Positions 49,706-58,798 of a stretch of DNA of 64,000 nucleotides are shown here, piece after piece (the stretch's first letter is position 1; every line of letters begins with the position of its first letter). Position numbers and translations under genes: made by a program. Under the pieces are notes generated by a model. The model made no database searches. It was given only the letters and a program-made list of their open reading frames with translations, and was not told the DNA's origin. Source of the DNA: an uncultured Vampirovibrio sp. (GTDB taxonomy: Bacteria > Cyanobacteriota > Vampirovibrionia > Gastranaerophilales > Gastranaerophilaceae); NCBI GenBank assembly GCA_910584405.1, contig CAJUAL010000001.1, positions 186,001 through 250,000 of the forward strand, read 5' to 3'.

Positions 49706-49774
49706 CATATTCTTTACGAGCAGGCAGATTTATGCTAAGATAGTCTGGCACAGTTTATTAAGGAGAGAAAAAAC

Positions 49775-50014
49775 ATGGCAGATGCAAAAATCTTAGCTAC
49801 TATTGAAAGAAGCGATACTGAACAATTACAAATTTCTGTTAGTGAATATAAAGGCAGAAGTTATTTAAATATGAGAATATTTTATACAACAGATGACGGT
49901 GCAACCTGGTTGCCTACAAAAAAAGGTGTAACTTTCTCACCTGATCAATTAGATTTGTTAACAGAAGCGATAGAAGAAGCTAAACAAGAATTTATGAGTG
50001 CCGAGGAAGCGTAA
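49775..50014 (+). CDS. PC4-like single-stranded DNA-binding protein
   Basis: A 79-residue protein with the fold pattern of the transcriptional coactivator PC4/YdbC family: VSEYKGRSYLNMRIFYTTDD, ATWLPTKKGVTFSPDQLDLL and a C-terminal helix. Eukaryotic PC4 and its bacterial relatives bind single-stranded DNA as dimers. It lies 6 bp upstream of priA, so a role at replication forks or restart is plausible (inference). AAGGAGAGAAAAAAC is the ribosome binding site. Confidence 0.8.
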   Translation: MADAKILATIERSDTEQLQISVSEYKGRSYLNMRIFYTTDDGATWLPTKKGVTFSPDQLDLLTEAIEEAKQEFMSAEEA

Positions 50015-50020
50015 GCTTTA

Positions 50021-52315
50021 ATGGAAGAAGGTATTCAAAACAAATTATTTGATATTCCGGCTCGCAAGCTTACATTAAAAAAGCATGAGCCGGCTTCTAT
50101 TATGTCTAAACATACTTATGCTGTATGCCTTGTTAATGTCAAAGCACTTGGTGTAAAGACTTTCAGCTATATAATCCCGCCTGAAATGAGCGATAAAATT
50201 AAAATCGGTCAGGCTTTGCTTGTGCCGTTCGGGCGGCAGGGATTGATAAACGCGTTTTGTGTGGGGTTTTCTGATTATTTGCCGCCTGAGATTAAAGCAA
50301 AACGGGTTAGCAAAATTTTAGATGAAACCCCGCTTTTTTCTGTTGAATACCTAAAACTTTTGGAATGGGTTGCTAATTATTATTGTACGGACTTAATCAC
50401 CGTTTTAAATACAGCAATTCCTTTAAAACTTATCGAAAAATCCTTAAAAACCGAGCAGTCAATAGAGTTTATTAAAACAGACGGAGCGACCAAACGCCAG
50501 TTAGAAATTTTGGAACTTCTACAGGCGCAGGGAAAAATGCCTTTAATAGAGTTTGAAAAGTTGGCAAAAACCACCCGCGCAACAGTAAAAAAACTTGAGG
50601 GATTAGGTTGTGTAAAACTAACCGAAGAGCAAATTTATCGTAATCCTTTAGATATTTTGCGTATTGATAAAAAAGAAGATTTGTTCGAATTATCGCAAAC
50701 TCAGCAGGCTGTGTATGAGGGGATTTCAAAACAGATTAAAGATGAAGTTTCTCCGCAAATCCTTTTACATGGGATTACTGCAAGCGGAAAAACCGAAGTC
50801 TATTTTAAACTGATTGACGATACAATAAAATCAGGTAAAAATGTTTTGTTTTTAGCACCCGAAATTGCGTTAGCTTCGCAATTAACAAAGCGTTTGGCAA
50901 GAAAGTTCGGAACCCGTGATGTTGCGATTTGGCACAGCAGTATTTCAGAAGGCGAACGGTATGATGTTTGGCAAAAGCTGTATAAAAACGAAATAAAAAT
51001 TCTTGCCGGTGCAAGATCGGCAGTTTTTGCCCCGTTACAAAATATTGGACTTATTATAATAGATGAAGAGCATGAAGGAGCATATAAACAAACTTCCCCC
51101 GCTCCTCGTTATGATGCGCGTTTGGTGGCTCGAAAGTTATCAGAATTTAACTCTTGTCCATTAATTTTAGGTTCGGCAACTCCTGATATTTCAAGTTATT
51201 ACCGTGCTGTTAATTCAAATCATTTGTTTGAAATGTTAAAACGCTATAATAATGCGAAAGTTGCGCCTGTAACTGTTATTAATATGCAGGAATACGGCCG
51301 CGCGGCTTATAAAAGTTTAATATCAAAACCCTTGCAGTTAGCTATAAAAGAAACTTTAGACAACAAGCAGCAGGTAATTTTATTGATAAATCGTCGCGGA
51401 TTTTCAACATATACCCAATGTCAGGGCTGCGGGCAGGTTATTGAGTGCCCGAATTGCGCTATCCCTATGATTTGGCATGCTAAAGACAATATGCTCAAAT
51501 GTCACTATTGTAACCATGTGGAATATTTTCCCGATGTCTGTCCAAATTGCGGGTCTGATGCGATAAAAACCTCAGGGACAGGAACCCAGAAGGTTGAACA
51601 GTATATTAAAGACCTATTCCAAGGTTATAATGTTGAACGTATTGATAGTGATGTTTTGGTTAGAAAAGGTGAACACATAAGACTTTTAGAGCGTTTTCAA
51701 AAAGGTGATATAGATATACTTGTAGGAACCCAGATGATTGCAAAAGGCTTGGATAACCCGAATGTAACCCTTGTTGGAGTAATCTCGGCTGACGCAAGCT
51801 TTAATCTGCCTGATTTTAGAGCATCAGAGCGAGGCTTCCAACTTTTAACCCAGGTTGCGGGTCGTGCAGGACGCGGAGAGTTTAAGGGCAGGGTTCTTTT
51901 CCAAACCTACAATCCTGAATATTATGCTTTAGAAAGTGCAAAATCACAAAATTACTCAGAATTTTATAAAAAAGAAATCGTGTCGCGCGAAGATTTTGAC
52001 TATCCGCCGTTTAGCCAGATTATAAGGCTGATTTTAAGTTCGCAAAATAATTTTCGAGCTGAAAAAGCCGCACAAGAAATTGCCTTAAGACTTTGTACAA
52101 TGATTGAAAAGTTCGGGTTTGGAGAAAGGCTTGAAGTTTTAGGACCGACACCGTGCGTAATTGAGCGAATAAACGGGTATTACAGGTTCCAAATCCTGAT
52201 AAAAAATAAACTGGAAGATAAAGGACACCAGTTTGTATCAAGCTTTTTGAATAAAATAACCGCGCCAAAAGACATAAAAATGACAATTGATGTTGACCCG
52301 CTGGATATTTTATAG
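50021..52315 (+). CDS. priA: Primosomal protein N' (replication restart helicase)
   Basis: A 764-residue PriA with a 3' DNA-binding domain (residues 30-130), a helicase core (Walker A ITASGKTEVYFKL, DEEH box IIIDEEHEGAYKQ) and the zinc cluster CQGCGQVIECPNC .. CHYC .. CPNCGS inserted in the core. PriA reloads the replisome at stalled forks and binds the SSB tail. The N-terminal 30 residues before SIMSKHTYAV are extra compared with typical PriA and may be a false start, as an ATG (Met29) follows. Confidence 0.96.
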   Translation: MEEGIQNKLFDIPARKLTLKKHEPASIMSKHTYAVCLVNVKALGVKTFSYIIPPEMSDKIKIGQALLVPFGRQGLINAFCVGFSDYLPPEIKAKRVSKILDETPLFSVEYLKLLEWVANYYCTDLITVLNTAIPLKLIEKSLKTEQSIEFIKTDGATKRQLEILELLQAQGKMPLIEFEKLAKTTRATVKKLEGLGCVKLTEEQIYRNPLDILRIDKKEDLFELSQTQQAVYEGISKQIKDEVSPQILLHGITASGKTEVYFKLIDDTIKSGKNVLFLAPEIALASQLTKRLARKFGTRDVAIWHSSISEGERYDVWQKLYKNEIKILAGARSAVFAPLQNIGLIIIDEEHEGAYKQTSPAPRYDARLVARKLSEFNSCPLILGSATPDISSYYRAVNSNHLFEMLKRYNNAKVAPVTVINMQEYGRAAYKSLISKPLQLAIKETLDNKQQVILLINRRGFSTYTQCQGCGQVIECPNCAIPMIWHAKDNMLKCHYCNHVEYFPDVCPNCGSDAIKTSGTGTQKVEQYIKDLFQGYNVERIDSDVLVRKGEHIRLLERFQKGDIDILVGTQMIAKGLDNPNVTLVGVISADASFNLPDFRASERGFQLLTQVAGRAGRGEFKGRVLFQTYNPEYYALESAKSQNYSEFYKKEIVSREDFDYPPFSQIIRLILSSQNNFRAEKAAQEIALRLCTMIEKFGFGERLEVLGPTPCVIERINGYYRFQILIKNKLEDKGHQFVSSFLNKITAPKDIKMTIDVDPLDIL

Positions 52316-52320
52316 GGTAA

Positions 52321-52536
52321 TTATTTTTCTTTTAATTCTATTTCGTGATTTAAGATTTTACAAATAAGTTTTAATTCACTAAATCGTAAAGTTTCATTGG
52401 TTAATTTTTGAGATAAACCGCTTTCTGTAATTTTAACGTTATATTCCTTTTGCAGTTTTTGAACCAAACCTTGTTGAGTCATACTGTTTTTTGCCAGTGC
52501 AATTTTTATTTCTGTTTTTAGATTAATTTCTTTCAT
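52321..52536 (-). CDS. Small phage-type HTH protein, divergent partner of 52654
   Basis: A 71-residue protein, MKEINLKTEIKIALAKNSMT followed by GLSQKLTNETLRFSELKLIC, related to the protein at 48682. The ATG at 52536 has TATGAT 7 nt upstream, and TTGATT sits 17 bp further up, so a leaderless mRNA is likely. An upstream in-frame start at 52572 is less likely. Its promoter overlaps that of the divergent gene 52654, the same layout as the pilin/XRE pairs. Confidence 0.75.
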   Translation of the reverse strand: MKEINLKTEIKIALAKNSMTQQGLVQKLQKEYNVKITESGLSQKLTNETLRFSELKLICKILNHEIELKEK

Positions 52537-52543
52537 ATTAAAT

Positions 52544-52584
52544 ATCATATTTTTGTTGACTTTTAAAATCAAATATGCTAAATT
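52544..52584. promoter_or_regulatory. Overlapping divergent promoters
   Basis: Plus strand: TTGACT (52556-52561), 17 bp, TAAATT (52579-52584) with the extended TGC. Minus strand: TTGATT (52572-52567), 17 bp, TATGAT (52549-52544). The two promoters interlock over about 17 bp, so only one can be open at a time. Confidence 0.7.
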
Positions 52585-52653
52585 AATTAAGAATATTTAA
52601 ATAAAATTCAAATATAATAAATTAACGTTAAGAAAAAATAAAGGAGAAAACAA

Positions 52654-52986
52654 ATGGACAAAGAAGACGGAATAAGATTAGATGAATTAGGAGATTATCT
52701 TAAAAATGTTCAAATGAATTATTTTGCAGATTATTTCTATAACAAAAATATTACCGAGGCTGTATTTGACAGATTCAAACATGCAGGTATGAAACTGGTA
52801 TATTTACATCTTGAATTTATGTTTCTTAATCATTGTATAAATTTTTATCAAAACAGAGGAGAAATGTTTAATGCATTACCTGAAAATGAGCAAAAAAAGA
52901 TAGATGAACTCAATACAATTGTTGAGTATATTTATGATGATACCTCTGACAAAATGCAAATGATATATTCTGTGTTGACGAAATAG
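52654..52986 (+). CDS. Uncharacterised protein under a divergent HTH control region
   Basis: A 110-residue, mostly helical protein without signal peptide or known domain (RLDELGDYLKNVQMNYFADY; VYLHLEFMFLNHCINFYQNR). It has AAAGGAG 7 nt before the ATG and a near-consensus promoter. No function can be suggested beyond its likely control by the HTH protein at 52321. Confidence 0.65.
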   Translation: MDKEDGIRLDELGDYLKNVQMNYFADYFYNKNITEAVFDRFKHAGMKLVYLHLEFMFLNHCINFYQNRGEMFNALPENEQKKIDELNTIVEYIYDDTSDKMQMIYSVLTK

Positions 52987-53009
52987 AAATAAATTTACCC
53001 CCTTTCCCC

Positions 53010-55562
53010 CTAGAACTTTTTCAGTTTCGCGTAAGATGCGTCCATTGCTTTTTTGCCGAGTTTGCCAAAGTCGATTGTATACATTATGCTATCACTGATT
53101 GTTGTAACTTCTGTTATATGTCCTACTCCCATGTGTTCGTGGAAAACTCTTTGTCCTACAGAGTATACATCATCAATAACCGGAGTTTGGTTTCTTTCGC
53201 GTTCTTTTTGTTCGGCTTCTAAACGTTCTGCTTCTTGTTTTCTGCGGCGTTCATCTGCCATACGTTTTATTGCGTTGTCTTGGAAAAATGCTGCAATTTT
53301 TTCTTCTTCACGTTTTTTATTTATCGCGGATTTAACAAGAATTGTTCTTTGCGGTGTGCGGTTTGACGCAGGTCTTTGGTAGCTTGAACGATTGTAGCTG
53401 TTGTTTGAATAAGCTGATGATTTACCGCTTGAAGATGATGAGCTTGATGAAGACGATGCAAGTCCTTTTCTTTGCGGAGCTACAAAGTTTACACCAAAAC
53501 CGCTTGAAGGTTTTACGTAACCGTCTGAATCTGATTGCGCTTTTGCTTTTGATACTGCGCTTCTGAATGTTGAAGAACTTCTTGAGCTTGATGAGCCTAA
53601 AGATTCACTTGATTCAATCAAGTTTTGCGGAATTTCTTCAATAAAGCGTGACGGGTTGTAGTATCTGTATTCACCCCAAGTTTGACGGCGTTTTGCTGAT
53701 ACTAAGTATAATTTTTCTTCTGCACGGGTTACACCAACGTACATCAAACGACGTTCTTCTTCGACTTCGGATTCGCTTTGGAGCGTTCTTTGACTCGGGA
53801 AGATTCCCTCATCCATTCCCGCAATAAACACTGTTGGAAATTCCAAACCTTTTGCCGCGTGAAGTGTCATCAGGGTAACATTATTCGCTTCGTTTTCCAT
53901 TGAGTCTAAGTCTGACACAAGAGCAACCTGCTGTAAAAATTCGCCTAAGGTATTTCCTTCTTCTTCCGGGACAAATTCTTCTGCTACGTTTACAAGTTCT
54001 TGAAGGTTATTTATATCATCTTGAAAATCAGGGTCAACAGATGCTTTTGCTTGTAATTCTGCCAAATATCCTGATTTTTCGATAACAAGTGTTACAAATT
54101 CTTTTAAGGTATAAGAATTTTGAGCATCTTTAAATTTTTGGATAAGTGTTGCAAAATCCTTTAGTTTTGATTGTGTTTTTGCAGAAATTTCTGATTCTTC
54201 ACAGATTTTTATTGCTTCAAAAAGGCTTATATCTTTTGAGTTTGCAAAATCAGACAGATTTTTAACCGTTGTATCACCGATTCCGCGTTTTGGAATGTTG
54301 ATTACACGGCGTAAGCTTTGTGAATCGTCAGTGTTGTTGATTAATTTTAAATAACACAGAACTGTTTTAACTTCTGCGCGGTCATAGAATTTTGTACCGC
54401 CGTAAATTCTGTATGGAACACCTGTTGCCATGCAAGCTTCTTCTAACGCACGGGATTGGTTGTTTGTTCTATATAGTATTGCAAATTGGTTAAAGTTTCC
54501 GTGAGCGGTGCGTCTTATATTTGTAACTATGTAATTTGCTTCGTCTGCTTCATCGTCTGCGATATAGTAGCTTAACTTTTCTCCTTCGCCTTTATTTGAA
54601 TAAAGAACCTTATCAACACGTTCGTTATTGTTTTCAATAACTGCGTTTGCCGCATTAAGAATATGCGCGGTTGAACGGTAATTTTGTTCAAGCTTGATAA
54701 GTTTTGTTTTCGGATAATCCTTTTGGAAGTTCATGATTATTGTATAATCAGCTCCGCGCCAAGAGTAAATTGATTGGTCAACATCACCTACAACACACAG
54801 TGAGCGCTCATCCGGAATCTCTTGAGATAGGTTTGTATAAAGCATATTGACTAAATTATACTGTGCAAGGTTAGTATCCTGATACTCATCGACCATAATA
54901 TGTTGGAATCTGTCGTAGTATTGTTGTCTGACGTCTTGATTCTGTTCCAGAAGTTTAACAGTCAGCATCAACATATCGTCAAAGTCGATTGCGTTATTAT
55001 TGTTTAAAGCTTTTTCGTATTCTTCGTAAATTGCTGCTATTCTTTGAGATTTAAAATCTCTTGCGTATGTTGCAAATGCTGTGGCGTCCTGCATTTTGTT
55101 TTTAGCATTTGAGATTACGGATTTTACAAGTTTTGTCGGGTAAACTTTTTCATCTAAGTTAAGTTTTTTGATTGCTCTTGTAATAATTTGGTTGGTATCA
55201 GAGTCATCATAGATTGTAAAATTCTTGTCTAAGTTTTTACCTGTTGCGGTGTTGTATTTGTCGATGTTTTCTCTCAAAATTCTTCCGCAAATACCGTGGA
55301 ATGTTCCGACCCACATGTATTTAACCGTATCTTCACCGATAATTTTGCCGATACGTTCTTTCATTTCTTTTGCGGCTTTGTTGGTAAATGTTACGGCTAA
55401 AATATTCCTTGGTTTTACACCCTGACGAATCATGTATGCGATTCTTGTTGTTAAAACCTTTGTTTTTCCTGAGCCTGCACCTGCTAATATTAATAACGGC
55501 CCTTGTGTTGTTTGTACTGCTTCTTGTTGTTCCTTATTAAGATTTTCTAATAGTTTTTCCAT
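53010..55562 (-). CDS. pcrA: UvrD/PcrA-family DNA helicase
   Basis: An 850-residue superfamily 1A helicase. Motifs in order: LAGAGSGKTKVLTTRIAYMI (Walker A), IMVDEYQDTNLAQYNL, SIYSWRGADYTIIM, LEQNYRST, LMTLHAAKGLEFPTVFIAG and RRLMYVGVTRAEEKLYL. PcrA/UvrD acts in nucleotide excision repair and removes RNA polymerase or RecA from DNA. A Ser-rich linker (residues about 655-735) leads to a C-terminal Tudor-like RNA polymerase-binding domain (GQRVFHEHMGVGHITEVT), with a charged stretch before it. I use the ATG at 55562 after GAAGAGGTC. Confidence 0.94.
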   Translation of the reverse strand: MEKLLENLNKEQQEAVQTTQGPLLILAGAGSGKTKVLTTRIAYMIRQGVKPRNILAVTFTNKAAKEMKERIGKIIGEDTVKYMWVGTFHGICGRILRENIDKYNTATGKNLDKNFTIYDDSDTNQIITRAIKKLNLDEKVYPTKLVKSVISNAKNKMQDATAFATYARDFKSQRIAAIYEEYEKALNNNNAIDFDDMLMLTVKLLEQNQDVRQQYYDRFQHIMVDEYQDTNLAQYNLVNMLYTNLSQEIPDERSLCVVGDVDQSIYSWRGADYTIIMNFQKDYPKTKLIKLEQNYRSTAHILNAANAVIENNNERVDKVLYSNKGEGEKLSYYIADDEADEANYIVTNIRRTAHGNFNQFAILYRTNNQSRALEEACMATGVPYRIYGGTKFYDRAEVKTVLCYLKLINNTDDSQSLRRVINIPKRGIGDTTVKNLSDFANSKDISLFEAIKICEESEISAKTQSKLKDFATLIQKFKDAQNSYTLKEFVTLVIEKSGYLAELQAKASVDPDFQDDINNLQELVNVAEEFVPEEEGNTLGEFLQQVALVSDLDSMENEANNVTLMTLHAAKGLEFPTVFIAGMDEGIFPSQRTLQSESEVEEERRLMYVGVTRAEEKLYLVSAKRRQTWGEYRYYNPSRFIEEIPQNLIESSESLGSSSSRSSSTFRSAVSKAKAQSDSDGYVKPSSGFGVNFVAPQRKGLASSSSSSSSSSGKSSAYSNNSYNRSSYQRPASNRTPQRTILVKSAINKKREEEKIAAFFQDNAIKRMADERRRKQEAERLEAEQKERERNQTPVIDDVYSVGQRVFHEHMGVGHITEVTTISDSIMYTIDFGKLGKKAMDASYAKLKKF

Positions 55563-55649
55563 GACCTCTTCCCAAATCAAAAAAATTATGCTATAATACA
55601 GCATAGTTTAAAAATGTAATTAATGCAATCGAAAAGGTAAAAGAAAAAA

Positions 55650-56246
55650 ATGATAGAAAGTGATATGGAAATTTTATTAGAAGCAGGCGATAACTCAGGT
55701 GAAGCTCCGAAAATTGTTGTTCCTATTGATGAAGATATGGATACTGTAAAATCAGATGCTCCAAACACAGTTGATGAACTTGCAATGGAACTTGCAACTA
55801 TTAAGCAATCAGCTAAAAAAATTGCTATTATCGGAAGCCGTAATCTTCCTATCACACATCAGCAAATGATTGAAACTTTATCAACAGCGTTGGTTATGCA
55901 AGGTAATACAATTATTACTTCAGGCGGTTCTTCAGGTACTAACGCGGCAGCTATCCGCGGTGCTATGAAGGCTAATCCTGATAAATTGTGTGTAATTTTA
56001 CCGCAAACTATCGGTCAACAGCCGTCTGACGTTCAGGATCAATTAATTGGTGTTCCTAATATTATTGAACATTCAGACCGTGCTATGATGACTTTAGCAG
56101 ACGCTTCTCGTGTTTGTAACAGAGAAATTATTGATGAATGTAATCAGTTGATTTGTTTCCTTTCTCATACAAGTAAAACTCTTCATAATGCTGTTCAATA
56201 TGCAGAAGAAGGTCATAAGGTTATCACTGTATTTTATTTAGATTAA
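55650..56246 (+). CDS. SLOG-domain (DprA-like Rossmann) protein
   Basis: A 198-residue protein. The first 50 residues are acidic and probably disordered. From residue 55 there is a Rossmann-like SLOG domain, IAIIGSRNLPITHQQMIETL then NTIITSGGSSGTNAAAIRGA, as in DprA and related nucleotide-binding proteins. DprA's DNA-binding and WH parts are missing. Members may bind nucleotides or ssDNA. A TATAAT lies near 55590 and the ribosome binding site is AAAGGTAAAAG. Confidence 0.78.
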   Translation: MIESDMEILLEAGDNSGEAPKIVVPIDEDMDTVKSDAPNTVDELAMELATIKQSAKKIAIIGSRNLPITHQQMIETLSTALVMQGNTIITSGGSSGTNAAAIRGAMKANPDKLCVILPQTIGQQPSDVQDQLIGVPNIIEHSDRAMMTLADASRVCNREIIDECNQLICFLSHTSKTLHNAVQYAEEGHKVITVFYLD

Positions 56247-56261
56247 TTTCAGGTTTTTTAT

Positions 56262-57422
56262 ATGAGTGATGATTTAAAGAAATTAACGGGTAAAAATCCG
56301 AAAGATTTTGAACCTGTAGCTTATAGTCTTGTAAATAATTCTGATGTAAAGCTTTTTGGTGAATTGGTCGAAAAAGACGATTTTTTGTTTGATTTTGTCA
56401 AAACTAATGTTGCACAGCGTCTGGCGCATGTTTGTAATCAGTCAAATTACCTTAATTTGCTTAACTTTTTAAAGTTTTATTCGCCGTCTTATGAAGATTT
56501 TATCGTGGCAACGCTTGCAAAATACGCTGATGAGGATTTGACCGATAAAATGCTTGATATTTTTGAAAACGGTACGGACGATGAGAAAACATATTGTGCT
56601 AAGTTCTTTTCATACATTCAAGATTCTTTGGCACTTGAAATGTTGAGGGCTAATGCATACTCAGATTGTGCTTCACTTGCTTCTAATTGTGCATCTGCTT
56701 TGGCTTTACTAAATGATGAGGTATCATATAACGAGGCGCTTGAAAAACTTGATTCTGATGATGAATTTGCAATTCTTGACGGGGTTAAATTTCTTGTGTC
56801 ATACGGTAGACAAGATGCAATTACAAAGATTATTGAAGTGATGAAAAAATCTTCATTTGCCGAAAATATTTCCGGTGAAATTCCTTATCTTTGTCCGCTG
56901 TCAGAGCTTAATGAATCAGATTGCTTGTTTGTGTTAAATTCTATTATCAACGGTTTGGGTGAAATTTTAGGACTTTGTCAGGTGTTTGATTTTCAATTAT
57001 ATGAAATGTTGGAAAATCTTATTAATAACACTAAATCCTCAGAATCCGCAATTGTTTTATTGAATGCAAAGGATAAATTTGATACTCTTACTGAAAATGA
57101 TGAGTATTTATTTGATGAGTCAAAAGATACAAAACAAGAAGTTTTGGATATTAAAAAGCTTTTAGATTCAATGGATTTGTCGCAATTATATCTTTTAGCG
57201 GATAATGAGTTGAAATCTGACAGTTTGTTTGTGTTTACGGCACTTGAACTGACTGATGATACTCAAAAAGTTCGTGAACTTTTAACATCTTCAAATCCTG
57301 CGGTTTTGGTAAAAGCACTTGAAGTTTTGAAAAGTTTTGATGAACTTACAGCATCAGATAAAGATTCTGCATTAAAGTCTGTAGAAGATGTTAATATAAG
57401 AAATATAATTTCAGCAATGTAA
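56262..57422 (+). CDS. Uncharacterised HEAT-like repeat protein
   Basis: A 386-residue acidic, all-helical protein with repeated helix pairs (FIVATLAKYADEDLTDKMLD, ILDGVKFLVSYGRQDAITKI, NPAVLVKALEVLKSFDELTA), like HEAT-repeat scaffolds. There is no signal peptide. It follows the SLOG gene by 15 bp and is probably co-transcribed. The relation to the HEAT-like protein at 32559 is only of type. Function unknown. Confidence 0.72.
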   Translation: MSDDLKKLTGKNPKDFEPVAYSLVNNSDVKLFGELVEKDDFLFDFVKTNVAQRLAHVCNQSNYLNLLNFLKFYSPSYEDFIVATLAKYADEDLTDKMLDIFENGTDDEKTYCAKFFSYIQDSLALEMLRANAYSDCASLASNCASALALLNDEVSYNEALEKLDSDDEFAILDGVKFLVSYGRQDAITKIIEVMKKSSFAENISGEIPYLCPLSELNESDCLFVLNSIINGLGEILGLCQVFDFQLYEMLENLINNTKSSESAIVLLNAKDKFDTLTENDEYLFDESKDTKQEVLDIKKLLDSMDLSQLYLLADNELKSDSLFVFTALELTDDTQKVRELLTSSNPAVLVKALEVLKSFDELTASDKDSALKSVEDVNIRNIISAM

Positions 57423-58037
57423 TTAAAATTTGTATTTGTAGTTTTTCGGGAATTTCCAACCGTTTTGCTGTAATGTTACAGTGCAGCCCATAGGTTTAAT
57501 CCCTGTTTCGCTTTTACGTGAAAAAATAAAAACATCTTGGCAGTAGGTGTTTGGTTTTTTGCTTCCGTTTACGTCTATATAGAAAAAATCGACATAACTC
57601 GGTTTGTCGTCTGCTCCAAAGGTATTTCTAGGGAAAAATATTATTGTCCCATCCATTAGCTGAAACAGTAACCTGCTGTTATCGCTTACCAAGCTCCATT
57701 GAGCATTTGACCATTGCTCCCGAGGCATGTCAGCAGGATAGCCGCAGTCGGTTTGGTTTTTACAAAGCCTTGCGCCTCGAAAATACGGCAAAAAATAAGT
57801 TTTCCAATATAAGTCAACATCCATTTCCGCGCCCGTCGGCCAAGAGTCCATGCTTCCGTTATCGATTTCTGCAAGCCTTATTACGTTTGTTATTGAAGCA
57901 TATGATTTTTTTAATTGAGATTCAATTGCTTGTTTTCGGGCATTTGCAATTAACGAAGGTATGGTGATTGCTGCCACAACTCCGATAATTCCGAGGGTTA
58001 TAAGAATTTCCGCTAACGAGAATGCGTTTTTTGACAT
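57423..58037 (-). CDS. Type IV prepilin-like protein
   Basis: A 204-residue protein with a short leader MSKNA and the prepilin motif FSLAEILITLGIIGVVAAIT, followed by a soluble domain with Cys pairs (GARLCKNQTDCGYP; NTYCQDV, MGCTVT). The C-terminal NGWKFPKNYKYKF resembles the GWxIxKxYPW end of the other pilins. I use the ATG at 58037, with GGAAAG 6 nt upstream; a longer in-frame start at 58058 is possible. It is divergent from the XRE gene at 58147. Confidence 0.88.
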   Translation of the reverse strand: MSKNAFSLAEILITLGIIGVVAAITIPSLIANARKQAIESQLKKSYASITNVIRLAEIDNGSMDSWPTGAEMDVDLYWKTYFLPYFRGARLCKNQTDCGYPADMPREQWSNAQWSLVSDNSRLLFQLMDGTIIFFPRNTFGADDKPSYVDFFYIDVNGSKKPNTYCQDVFIFSRKSETGIKPMGCTVTLQQNGWKFPKNYKYKF

Positions 58038-58100
58038 AATAAACTTTCCAATTTCCAATAATTGTGTTACAATTTACAATAAATATATTGCATACAACAT

Positions 58101-58129
58101 ATAATAAATTGTAGAAATGTTTTTGTCAA
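58101..58129 (-). promoter_or_regulatory. Promoter of the pilin gene, TTGACA-N17-TATTAT
   Basis: On the minus strand TTGACA (58129-58124), 17 bp, TATTAT (58106-58101). The -35 box lies 5 bp from the TAAAAT (58135) of the divergent XRE gene. ACAATTTACAAT and related repeats downstream could be operators. Confidence 0.65.
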
Positions 58130-58146
58130 CTCATTAAAATTTTTCT

Positions 58147-58374
58147 ATGGATAAAAAAGAGATTTTAAAAGAGTTTGGCAGGAATCTTAAAGCAGAACGC
58201 AACAGAGCAGGTTTATCACAAGAACAGCTTGCCGAGAAAATCGGAGTTTCATACGGGCAGGTTGTCGGTATGATTGAGCGCGGGGAAACAAATACTTCGT
58301 TATCTGTAATTGTCGGAATTATGGAGGCTCTTGATTTAGATTTTAATAAGTTATATAATCGACACAACGTATAA
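58147..58374 (+). CDS. XRE-family HTH regulator paired with a pilin gene
   Basis: A 75-residue HTH_3 protein (FGRNLKAERNRAGLSQEQLA then KIGVSYGQVVGMIERGETNT), a textbook Cro/C1-type domain. It is of a different subfamily from the regulators at 375 and 43680 yet has the same position beside a pilin. TAAAAT ends exactly 6 nt before the ATG with no ribosome binding site, which predicts a leaderless mRNA. The EF-hand gene follows after 14 bp. Confidence 0.88.
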   Translation: MDKKEILKEFGRNLKAERNRAGLSQEQLAEKIGVSYGQVVGMIERGETNTSLSVIVGIMEALDLDFNKLYNRHNV

Positions 58375-58388
58375 TATGGGAGAAAAAT

Positions 58389-58709
58389 ATGTTTAAATTT
58401 AATAATAACAACGAACAAAATGTACCCGAAGGTTTCAGGCCTATTACTGATCAGGAAGCTGCTAATTCATTTTTAAGATTAGATGTTGATAAAAGTTATA
58501 CAATAACTAAAAATGAATGGATGTTGAGTTGTTTAAAAATTTTGGCAGATGATATCGAAAGCCTCGATAAAGAAGCTCCTGATGCTATAATGCAAAAGTT
58601 TCAGGAATTATCCGAAGAGTTTGATAAATATGACTTAGATCATAATAAGGTAATTGACTATCTTGAATATAAGAATTTCCTTATGAATAATGTCTTAATT
58701 TCCGAATAA
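58389..58709 (+). CDS. Small protein with two EF-hand calcium loops
   Basis: A 106-residue protein with two 12-residue EF-hand loops, DVDKSYTITKNE (about residues 31-42) and DLDHNKVIDYLE (about residues 82-93). Both have acidic or polar residues at positions 1, 3, 5, 9 and Glu at 12, so calcium binding is likely. There is no signal peptide, so it would be cytosolic. It lies 14 bp after the XRE gene of a pilin module and has GGGAGAAAAAT as ribosome binding site. Confidence 0.8.
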   Translation: MFKFNNNNEQNVPEGFRPITDQEAANSFLRLDVDKSYTITKNEWMLSCLKILADDIESLDKEAPDAIMQKFQELSEEFDKYDLDHNKVIDYLEYKNFLMNNVLISE

Positions 58710-58798
58710 TATTTCTTAAATATCTTAATAATTAAACATATAATTTACTTTTGTAATATAATCATAATGTAAGATTAGGGAAAATAGAGGGTAAATAC

